From NCBI GenBank assembly GCA_947460915.1, contig CANHKJ010000018.1, positions 1-21,114 of the forward strand: 21,114 bases of DNA, read 5' to 3'. The stretch comes from Verrucomicrobiia bacterium (GTDB lineage: Bacteria; Verrucomicrobiota; Verrucomicrobiia; Verrucomicrobiales; Akkermansiaceae). Position numbers and translations under genes: made by a program. The notes beneath the pieces are model-generated. The model saw nothing but the letters and a program-made list of their open reading frames with translations. It was not told the DNA's origin and ran no database searches. Each line of letters begins with the position of its first letter. The first letter of the stretch is position 1. Shown here piece by piece: positions 1-5,644 of this stretch.

Positions 1-183
1 ATGCTGTGTTGCGGTGCAATGCCTTGATATGCGCCAGAATGCGCAATCTATTGCACTGTGAATTTGCATCTTATGGCATTTACCTTTTGACCTGAAAACA
101 TCAAATCCTAACGCATGTAATCATGGACTAATGATTGGTTTTTCCTGCAGAAGCGTTTGCGAAACATTCGGAAAAACAGGCAC
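1..183. other. Intergenic left edge, no gene seen
   Basis: No reading frame of useful length and no tRNA-like fold is visible here. The stretch is AT-rich and ends at the rplM-rpsI terminator. It may hold the upstream region of a gene lying outside the window, but nothing in it can be assigned. Confidence 0.5.
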
Positions 184-217
184 AAAAAAACCGCATCGGT
201 GAGGATGCGGTTTTTTT
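184..217 (-). terminator. Intrinsic terminator of the rplM-rpsI operon
   Basis: Seven A, the 7-nt arm CCGCATC, a 6-nt loop, the complementary arm GATGCGG and seven T form a perfect 14-bp hairpin. Read on the minus strand it follows the rpsI stop codon by about 20 nt and ends in a U tract. The A/T tracts are symmetric, so it could also stop transcription arriving from the left. Confidence 0.9.
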
Positions 218-238
218 GAAAAAGAGTCTGGAAACGGA

Positions 239-634
239 TTAACGTTTGGAGAACTGGAAGCGTTTGCGGGCGCCGGGGCGGCCTGCTTTTTTGCGCTCTT
301 TCATGCGGCCGTCGCGGGTCAGGAGACCGTGTGGCTTGATGAGCTTGCGGATCTCTGGGTCGAGCTGAGTAAGAGCGCGGGAGATGCCGAGGCTGATGGC
401 TCCAACTTGGCCATGAATGCCGCCGCCTTTGGCAACCACTTTCACGTCGAACTTATTGATCAAGTGACCGTGTTGGAAGGGAAGCAAAACGGTGTTTTGC
501 AATGGTATGGTGGGGAGGTATTCTTCAAAGGTGCGACCGTTGATGATGATTTGACCGGAGCCTTCGGAAAGCCAAACGTGTGCGATGGCGTTTTTGCGGC
601 GGCCTGTGGCAGATGCGGTAGTGATTTCGCTCAT
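239..634 (-). CDS. rpsI: 30S ribosomal protein S9
   Basis: Protein of 131 residues, the usual length for bacterial uS9. It belongs to the head of the small ribosomal subunit, where the C-terminal tail reaches the P-site tRNA. Visible marks are the N-terminal TGRRKNAIAHV stretch, the central GGGIHGQVGAISLGISRAL segment, and the basic tail that ends RKRFQFSKR, with Phe where many S9 proteins have Pro. It lies 32 nt downstream of rplM on the same strand, the classic L13-S9 pair, and is followed by a strong terminator, so the two genes form a two-gene operon. The ATG start gives the expected N-terminus. Confidence 0.98.
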   Translation of the reverse strand: MSEITTASATGRRKNAIAHVWLSEGSGQIIINGRTFEEYLPTIPLQNTVLLPFQHGHLINKFDVKVVAKGGGIHGQVGAISLGISRALTQLDPEIRKLIKPHGLLTRDGRMKERKKAGRPGARKRFQFSKR

Positions 635-666
635 GGAATTGATTGGGAAAGGAATGAGTAAGGAAA

Positions 667-1098
667 TTAGGCGATGGTGCGCTCGACTGGTTGTTGGGCG
701 GCGTGCGGATGCTCAGCACCAGCATACACTTTCAGTTTGGTGTATTGTTGGCGGCCAAGGCTGCCTTTCGGAAGCATGCCCCAAACAGCGCGCTCAAGCA
801 TGAGCACGGGACGACGCTTACGAACCATGCGTGGAGTTTCCACTTTTTTGCCACCTACGAAGCCTGTGAAGCGGGTATAGATCTTGTCGTTTTCCTTGGT
901 GCCGCTGAAACGCACTTGGTCTGCATTGATGATGACAACGAAGTCACCGGTGTCGATGTGCGTGGTGAAAATCGGCTTGTGCTTGCCACGGAGAAGAACT
1001 GCGGCTTCAACAGCTACGGCACCGAGGATTTTGTCCTTGGCGTCGATGATGTGCCATGTGCGTTGCACGTCTTGTGGCTTGGCGGAAAATGTTTTCAT
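667..1098 (-). CDS. rplM: 50S ribosomal protein L13
   Basis: Protein of 143 residues, full length for uL13, an early-assembly protein of the large ribosomal subunit. Family marks include the start MKTFSAKP, the WHIIDAKDKILG segment, GDFVVIINADQV, the KIYTRFTGFVGG segment and RAVWGMLPKGSLGRQ near residue 105. It is the first gene of the rplM-rpsI pair. A candidate promoter lies about 110 nt upstream (1207-1235), which leaves a leader of roughly 100 nt. In other bacteria this operon can be autoregulated through its leader; here that is only a possibility. Confidence 0.98.
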   Translation of the reverse strand: MKTFSAKPQDVQRTWHIIDAKDKILGAVAVEAAVLLRGKHKPIFTTHIDTGDFVVIINADQVRFSGTKENDKIYTRFTGFVGGKKVETPRMVRKRRPVLMLERAVWGMLPKGSLGRQQYTKLKVYAGAEHPHAAQQPVERTIA

Positions 1099-1206
1099 AC
1101 AGACTTGATTAGCAGTTAAGGATAGCAGTTGGAGTTACAATGAATGAGAAGGAAATACTTGTGATGAATCCCAGCGCTGCGGCCGTTGAGCTGCTGCGGG
1201 GCGCGA

Positions 1207-1235
1207 AAACTAGGAGGCTGCGTCGGTTCTGTCAA
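1207..1235 (-). promoter_or_regulatory. Candidate sigma-70 promoter for rplM-rpsI
   Basis: On the minus strand there is a perfect -35 hexamer TTGACA (1235-1230), a 17-nt spacer and a weaker -10 hexamer TAGTTT (1212-1207). It points at rplM, about 108 nt from its start codon. The spacing is ideal but the -10 matches consensus at only three of six positions, so confidence is moderate. Confidence 0.45.
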
Positions 1236-1362
1236 TGCAAAATCTCAAAATTTTAACGTTTTTTTTATTTTAGGATTGCCAATTGATAAAAAATCGCGAG
1301 AGTCCTTGAGCCGTAACGAATCAATTTTTATGGCACATAGAGAGGACTCTACGAACAAGAAT

Positions 1363-1680
1363 ATGGCAAATTTCAACAGACCGGGCGGCCAACGAGGCAG
1401 ATCCGCACGCCCCTCAGGGCCACGTCCCGATGCGGGGCCAAGAATTCGCAAAGGTGCGAAGGGTGGCGAAGATAAGGCGATTGAGGTTGAAGGAACCGTT
1501 TCCGCCGTTTTGGCCGGAACGATGTTCAAGGTAAAGATGAGCAATGGTCACGAGGTTTTGGCTCACATCTCGGGCAAAATGCGCAAGCGTTTCATCCGAC
1601 TCGTTGTAGGTGACGTGGTGCGTATGGAGATGTCTCCTTACGACACGACCAAAGCACGCATCGTGTTCCGCGTGGGTTGA
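1363..1680 (+). CDS. infA: Translation initiation factor IF-1, N-terminally extended
   Basis: IF-1 binds the ribosomal A site during initiation. The OB-fold core is plain from about residue 37 on: IEVEGTVSAVLAGTMFKVKM, then the hallmark NGHEVLAHISGKMRK and the end MSPYDTTKARIVFR. Standard IF-1 is about 72 residues. Here the ATG at 1363 gives 105 because of a basic, Gly/Pro/Arg-rich N-terminal tail (RPGGQRGRSARPSGPRPD). An in-frame ATG at 1330 would add 11 residues, and the frame stays open back to before 1200. No convincing Shine-Dalgarno sequence precedes either ATG. I chose 1363 because MANFNRPGG begins the low-complexity tail directly, but the start is uncertain. Confidence 0.93.
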   Translation: MANFNRPGGQRGRSARPSGPRPDAGPRIRKGAKGGEDKAIEVEGTVSAVLAGTMFKVKMSNGHEVLAHISGKMRKRFIRLVVGDVVRMEMSPYDTTKARIVFRVG

Positions 1681-1723
1681 ACGATCTGCGTCACAGGCGC
1701 GGCTTGTTAGCATTGTCGGAGGT

Positions 1724-1746
1724 CTTCTCTATTAGAGAGATTTTTC
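1724..1746 (+). terminator. Weak intrinsic terminator after infA
   Basis: TCTCT, a 3-nt loop and AGAGA form a short stem followed by GA and five T, about 45 nt after the infA stop codon. The stem is only five or six base pairs and AT-rich, so it is a modest candidate. Confidence 0.35.
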
Positions 1747-1796
1747 ACGACGGATTGAACGGATTTTTTGAATCGTGGGGTTTCGCATTCGCGCCA

Positions 1797-1919
1797 TTAA
1801 GCGGTGAATTTGCATTTGGCTAAGATTCGCGTTCTTCGTCGATCTCTTGGAGTATGCCAAGTGCATCCGCGATGGATCGTAATGGTGTTGCCGTCAAGGG
1901 GGCCAGCGTAGAGGGTCAT
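1797..1919 (-). CDS. Possible small ORF of unknown function
   Basis: A 40-residue frame starts at an ATG (1919); the same frame stays open to an upstream ATG at 1985, which would give 62 residues. The peptide begins MTLYAGPLDGNTITIH and then becomes rich in Arg and Lys, with one pair of Cys residues. The first part reads like a genuine protein segment, while the Arg-rich end reads less convincingly. I do not recognise it. It may be a small protein, a decayed gene end, or chance. It lies downstream of ruvX in the same direction. Confidence 0.2.
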   Translation of the reverse strand: MTLYAGPLDGNTITIHRGCTWHTPRDRRRTRILAKCKFTA

Positions 1920-2026
1920 TTCTTTGATGTCGCTCACACGTGTTAGATTTTTTTCCAGTTGTGCTGTGTGCGTTTTGGAGTGCAATCAGGAATGCTGACG
2001 CTTCACAAAAAGTTGGCGCGTTGGCT

Positions 2027-2497
2027 TTACTCTCCTTCCATCCAGGCATGAAGGATTTCTACTGCTGCGGCTTGGTCGATGAGGTGTTTTTGTTTTTTCG
2101 CATTTTTCCCGGCCTCATGGAGTTTGGCGGAGGCGGTGACGGTGGTGAAGGTTTCGTCGGTAAAGTGGAGGGGGAGTTGGGGGTGCTGAGCTTCGAGTTT
2201 TTGGGCGAAGCTGCGGACTTTTTTTACGGCATCACCCTCGGAGCCATCGAGCCGAAGCGGCAGTCCGATGATGAGCGTGCGAATGCCGCGCTGCTGGATG
2301 ATTTCAGCTATGCGGGAGAGGGCATCGGTTTTGTGGACGTGAATGGTTTCCACGGGATGTGCCATGATGCCTACGGGATCGGACGCAGCGATGCCGATAC
2401 GGGAATCGCCGAAGTCGATGCCGAGAGCGGGGTGGGGACTGGAGTGCGAAGTGTTCAGTGTGAAGTGATCAGTGAAATTCTGCGGACATAGTACCAT
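2027..2497 (-). CDS. ruvX: RuvX/YqgF-type resolvase, 16S rRNA processing nuclease family
   Basis: Protein of 156 residues with an RNase H-like fold. The family includes the E. coli protein involved in maturing the 16S rRNA 5' end and proposed as a Holliday junction resolvase. Marks are GIDFGDSRIGIAASDP near residues 26-41, TLIIGLPLRLDGSEGD in the middle, FTDETFTT, and the end KKQKHLIDQAAAVEIL, which carries the last acidic active-site residue. Family members usually start only two to six residues before GIDxG; here about 20 extra residues precede it, and these are encoded by degenerate 7-bp repeats (2441-2475). The only in-frame standard start is the ATG at 2497, preceded by GGCGGAC. It is probably co-transcribed with manC 30 nt upstream. 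Confidence 0.9.
   Translation of the reverse strand: MVLCPQNFTDHFTLNTSHSSPHPALGIDFGDSRIGIAASDPVGIMAHPVETIHVHKTDALSRIAEIIQQRGIRTLIIGLPLRLDGSEGDAVKKVRSFAQKLEAQHPQLPLHFTDETFTTVTASAKLHEAGKNAKKQKHLIDQAAAVEILHAWMEGE
2441..2475 (-). repeat. Degenerate 7-bp tandem repeat inside the ruvX 5' end
   Basis: Read on the minus strand, five consecutive 7-mers share a CACT core at the same position: TCACTGA, TCACTTC, ACACTGA, ACACTTC, GCACTCC. Period and core match the perfect repeat at 3651-3692 on the other side of manC. The array encodes an N-terminal peptide not expected in RuvX proteins. Confidence 0.7.
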
Positions 2498-2527
2498 TTG
2501 TCCGCCAAGCTTGAGATCTGCTGCGGG

Positions 2528-3610
2528 TTACAGAAGGTTTTTGGGAAGGATATCGGAGAGTTTTTTGATGGCGTCGGCTTGGTGGCGGTTGGCGATGAGT
2601 AGGGCGTCTTCGGTCTGGACGATGATGAGGTCATCGACGCCGAGGAGGGCGATGTGGGAGTTTTTGCGATCGTTGAAGACGATGTTGTTTTCGGAGTCGA
2701 TCTCGGATATGGCGGTATTGGTGGCGTTTTGGATGCCTTGTTGGGGGAGGTATTTGGCGATGGAGATCCAAGAGCCGACGTCATCCCAATCGAAGGTGGC
2801 CTCGAGGTTGAGGACGCGTTTGGCTTTTTCCATGAGGGCGTAGTCGATGGAGATGGGGGTGAGTGCGGGAAACTGGGCCGCGATGGTGGCGGCGATGTCG
2901 GTTGAGTGGCGGAGCTCGGAAATGAAGTGGGCGAGCTGGGGGCATTGGCGGGTGAGTTCACCGGTGACAGCGGGGATGGACCAAACGAACATGCCGGCAT
3001 TCCAGGAGAAGCCGCCTTGGGCGAGAAATTGCTCGGCGAGGTCGGTGCTGGGCTTTTCGCGGAAGCGTTTGACCTCGTAGGGGAGATTTTCGCAATCTAC
3101 TCCGTTGATGGTGGCGCGTTCGCCGCGTTCGATGTAGCCGTAGGAGGGGCAGGGCCAGGTGGGTTTGATGCCGACGGTGATGAGTCCATCGCAATGGGAT
3201 GCGATGGTAATGGCATCGCGCATCACGGATTGGTAGGCCGCTGTGTTGGTGATCAGTTGATCGGAGGGGAGGACCATCATGATAGCTTGGGGATCGCGGG
3301 CGGCGATGATGCCGATGCCGAGGGCTACGGCTGGTGCGGTGTCGCGCTTGGCGGGCTCGGCAATGATGTTTTCGGCGGGGAGCATGGGGGCGAGCTCGCG
3401 TACGGCGGCGACTTGTTTTTCGTTGGTAAGGATGAGGATGTTCTCGATCGGAACGAGGCCGTGGAGTCGATCGATGGTCTGGGCGAGGAGGGTGCCGCTG
3501 TTGAAGAGATCGAGAAGTTGTTTCGGTTTATGATCGCGGCTGAGAGGCCAGAAGCGGGTGCCTGAACCACCGGCGAGGATTAGGGCATAAGTGTGCGAGG
3601 ATGCGGACAT
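2528..3610 (-). CDS. manC: Mannose-1-phosphate guanylyltransferase (GDP-mannose pyrophosphorylase)
   Basis: Makes GDP-mannose from mannose-1-phosphate and GTP, a cytosolic step that feeds surface polysaccharide and glycan synthesis. From the ATG at 3610 the protein has 360 residues, matching the single-domain form without the C-terminal phosphomannose isomerase domain. Visible are the nucleotide-binding signature LILAGGSGTRFWPLSRD near the N-terminus, the KQLL that follows, LPSDQLI, RFREKP, SWNAGMFVW and DWDDVGSW. A TTG at 3646 is in frame but would read through repeat-flank sequence, so the ATG is preferred. The upstream region holds a 7-bp tandem repeat shared with the divergent mgtE. ruvX follows after 30 nt on the same strand. 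Confidence 0.95.
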   Translation of the reverse strand: MSASSHTYALILAGGSGTRFWPLSRDHKPKQLLDLFNSGTLLAQTIDRLHGLVPIENILILTNEKQVAAVRELAPMLPAENIIAEPAKRDTAPAVALGIGIIAARDPQAIMMVLPSDQLITNTAAYQSVMRDAITIASHCDGLITVGIKPTWPCPSYGYIERGERATINGVDCENLPYEVKRFREKPSTDLAEQFLAQGGFSWNAGMFVWSIPAVTGELTRQCPQLAHFISELRHSTDIAATIAAQFPALTPISIDYALMEKAKRVLNLEATFDWDDVGSWISIAKYLPQQGIQNATNTAISEIDSENNIVFNDRKNSHIALLGVDDLIIVQTEDALLIANRHQADAIKKLSDILPKNLL

Positions 3611-3650
3611 GGATGGGAGTGTAATGGAGTTTGGGGAACTGGTCAACTAG

Positions 3651-3692
3651 TCACTGGTCACTGGTCACTGGTCACTGGTCACTGGTCACTGG
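3651..3692. repeat. Perfect 7-bp tandem repeat, six copies of TCACTGG
   Basis: Six exact head-to-tail copies of TCACTGG sit between the divergent manC and mgtE genes. The sequence ACTGGTCAAC occurs at both edges (3638-3647 and 3688-3697), so the array may have grown by duplication within that sequence. Perfect identity suggests recent expansion or contraction. It lies 41 nt upstream of the manC ATG. Confidence 0.95.
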
Positions 3693-3779
3693 TCAACTTG
3701 TCGCTAAAAACTTAGATCTTACCTTACTTGTTTCCAATTGGGGCTTGCGGGTTGTGGGGTGGGTAGGCATGATCGGGGT

Positions 3780-5168
3780 GTGGCGGAGGAATTGGATGTT
3801 GATCAAGTGGAGCAACTGCGTGCGGCGATGGAGGCGCGCGATGGATCGGCTCTGTTAGCAGCGGCGGGAGAGTTGCACTATGCGGACTTGGCGCATCTGT
3901 ATGAGAATCTGGATGAAGAAGAGCGTGATTTTTTCTTGAAGACAATTGGTCCGGAATTGGCAACGGATGTGATTGGTGAGTTGCCCTGGACATTGATTGA
4001 GGAGGCATTGGAGCATTTCAAGCCGGCGCAGTTGCGGATCATTTTGGGCAATCTCTCGGACGATGACCGGGTGGATATTTTTCAGATTGTATCACCGGCG
4101 AATCAGCGACGTTTTTTTTCCCTGCTGGGGCCGCATGATGAGCAGCTGACGCGGAATCTTCTGAAGTATGAGGAGGATAGCGCTGGCGGTAGGATGACGA
4201 CGTCGATCGGTCGGATCACGGCGGATATGACCGTGAAGCAGGCGATCACGGTGTTGCGCCGAGATCAGGATTCTGCGGAGACTTTGTCGCGGATTTTTGT
4301 GGTGGATGAGCAGGGGCGTTTGGTGGGTAAGGTGCGTTTGCGTGATCTGGCATTCCATCCGTGGGCGACATTGATTCACGACATCATGGAGGATGCGGAT
4401 GAGCGCGTATTGGCGACTCTGGATCAGGAGGCTGCGGCGCGGATGCTATCGAAGTATGATTTGATTGTGTTGCCGGTAGTGGATGAGTTTGATCATTTGT
4501 TAGGCGTGATTACCTACGATGATGCGATGGAAATTTTGCAAGAGGAGTCCACAGAGGATATTGAAAAATTAGCGGCGATCGGTGGTGAACAATCGGAGTT
4601 GAGCTATCTGAATACGAGTGTGCAGAGCCATTTCCGCCGGCGGGTGATTTGGCTGGTGGTCTTGGCGTTTGTATCGATTTTTTCGGGTTACGTGATGTTT
4701 CGTTTCAGTGAGGTGCTGAATCAGGCCTTTGTGTTGAGTTTGTTTTTGCCGATGGTGGTGGCTGCGGGTGGAAACTCGGGAGGTCAGGCGGCGACGATGG
4801 TGATTCGAGCGATGTCATTGGGTGAAGTGAGCCCTGGCACGGCGATGCGGATCGCGTGGAAGGAAATGCAGACGGGGTTGCTGCTCGGGGCTACGTTGGG
4901 GGTGGCGATGGGGGCATTCATTTATTTTCTATTGCCGATGTTGCAAGCGCAGACGGATGTGACCTATGCGCGTTTGGCCCTGGCGGTGAGTGCCTCGCTG
5001 TTGATTCAGGTGTTTTCTTCGACCTTGTTAGGGGCGCTGTTGCCTATTGGGGCGCGGAGCATTCGACTTGATCCAGCGGTGGTGTCTTCGCCTTCGTTGG
5101 CATCGACGGTGGATGTCACAGGAATGTTGATTTACTTTTCGGCAGCCAAGTTTATCTTGTCTTTATAA
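3780..5168 (+). CDS. mgtE: MgtE-family magnesium channel
   Basis: Inner-membrane Mg2+ channel of 462 residues, close to the well-studied Thermus protein (about 450). Domains in order: cytosolic acidic helical N domain (about 1-130, ending LLKYEEDSAGGRMT), two CBS domains (about 135-255, with FVVDEQGRLVG and LPVVDEFDHLLGVIT), a connecting helix, and five membrane helices (about 288-462). The pore signature PMVVAAGGNSGGQAAT is at about 324-339, and the end carries SLASTVDVTGMLIYF. The N and CBS domains act as the Mg2+ sensor in the family. I chose the GTG at 3780, which fits the family N-terminus; GTG 3759 and TTG 3738 are also in frame. There is no room for a full M-box riboswitch upstream. 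A kinase-like gene follows after 3 nt. Confidence 0.95.
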   Translation: MAEELDVDQVEQLRAAMEARDGSALLAAAGELHYADLAHLYENLDEEERDFFLKTIGPELATDVIGELPWTLIEEALEHFKPAQLRIILGNLSDDDRVDIFQIVSPANQRRFFSLLGPHDEQLTRNLLKYEEDSAGGRMTTSIGRITADMTVKQAITVLRRDQDSAETLSRIFVVDEQGRLVGKVRLRDLAFHPWATLIHDIMEDADERVLATLDQEAAARMLSKYDLIVLPVVDEFDHLLGVITYDDAMEILQEESTEDIEKLAAIGGEQSELSYLNTSVQSHFRRRVIWLVVLAFVSIFSGYVMFRFSEVLNQAFVLSLFLPMVVAAGGNSGGQAATMVIRAMSLGEVSPGTAMRIAWKEMQTGLLLGATLGVAMGAFIYFLLPMLQAQTDVTYARLALAVSASLLIQVFSSTLLGALLPIGARSIRLDPAVVSSPSLASTVDVTGMLIYFSAAKFILSL

Positions 5169-5171
5169 GTT

Positions 5172-5567
5172 ATGAGAGATTTGAAAGATGGGATTCGCGC
5201 GCATGTTCGCATTGACTGGAATGGCATGGTGCATAAGCGATTTCGCGGCACGGATGCGGACAAACGCTATGCGACGGAAGTGGCGGTGCTGAAGGTGCTT
5301 GGTGAACGGGAATGTCCGTATGTGCCGAGGTTGGTGGAGGAGCATCCAGAGGAATTGTATTTTGTGAGCACCAACTGCGGTAGTCCGGTGCCGGATTTGA
5401 CTCCAGTGAAAGCGAAGGAATTGTTTGCGGAACTGGAGCGCGACTTTGGAGTGCGGCATGGTGATGCGGAGGCGAGGAATGTGACGTATTCGGCGAAATT
5501 GGGGCGGTTTTGTTTGATTGATTTTGAGATTGCGGAAATTTTGCCGATGCCAGAAAAGAGCGATTGA
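5172..5567 (+). CDS. Miniature protein-kinase-like protein
   Basis: Protein of 131 residues, about half the size of a normal kinase domain, yet with the key catalytic marks in order: a candidate ATP-anchoring Lys in VHKRF (K22), a candidate helix-C Glu in ATEVAVL (E36), a catalytic loop VRHGDAEARNV (D98, N103) and a metal-binding IDFE (D117) in place of DFG. It ends about 12 residues after IDFE, so the activation segment and the helical C-lobe are missing. It starts 3 nt after the mgtE stop codon, so it is very probably translated from the same mRNA. It could be a RIO/Bud32- or APH-like small-molecule or protein kinase. I do not recognise a named family, and substrate and activity are unknown. 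Confidence 0.8.
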   Translation: MRDLKDGIRAHVRIDWNGMVHKRFRGTDADKRYATEVAVLKVLGERECPYVPRLVEEHPEELYFVSTNCGSPVPDLTPVKAKELFAELERDFGVRHGDAEARNVTYSAKLGRFCLIDFEIAEILPMPEKSD

Positions 5568-5610
5568 TGATTGGAGGATCACTTTTTTTGCTAAAGATGA
5601 AATTTTGCTA

Positions 5611-5638
5611 TTGCATTTTAATTGCATGTGCATAAAAT
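5611..5638 (+). promoter_or_regulatory. Candidate promoter with TGCAT repeats, possibly leaderless
   Basis: TTGCAT (5611-5616), a 16-nt spacer and TAAAAT (5633-5638, five of six matches to the -10 consensus) form a good sigma-70-like promoter. The expected transcription start, about 7 nt past the -10, falls on the ATG at 5645, so the message may be leaderless, in keeping with the absent Shine-Dalgarno site. TGCAT occurs three times (5612, 5623, 5629), covering the -35 element and spacer. This may be an operator for a metal-responsive repressor, which is inference from the histidine-rich product. Confidence 0.4.
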
Positions 5639-5644
5639 CAGCGC

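Larger units (their letters stand above)
1681..2026. other. Gene-poor stretch between infA and ruvX
   Basis: This stretch holds the weak terminator after infA and one short leftward reading frame (1797-1919, listed separately). I see no tRNA-like fold, no mobile-element end and no strong terminator for the leftward ruvX transcript. A direct repeat CCAAC-GCG-CCAAC (minus strand, near 2011-2023) does not form a hairpin. Confidence 0.4.

Noticed and set aside
1940..2491. A 183-codon rightward frame opposite ruvX
   Set aside because: ruvX motifs are clear on the minus strand; this frame is a shadow, Gly- and Phe-rich.
2906..3565. A 219-codon rightward frame rich in Gly, Ala and Asp opposite manC
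   Set aside because: It is the antisense shadow of a clear manC gene, with skewed composition and no signal, motif or start context of its own.
3651..3692. CRISPR array
   Set aside because: The 7-bp units are contiguous with no spacers and no cas genes are present; this is a simple tandem repeat.
3693..3779. M-box magnesium riboswitch upstream of mgtE
   Set aside because: Too short for an M-box leader (about 165 nt), with simple AT-rich sequence and no multi-helix pattern.
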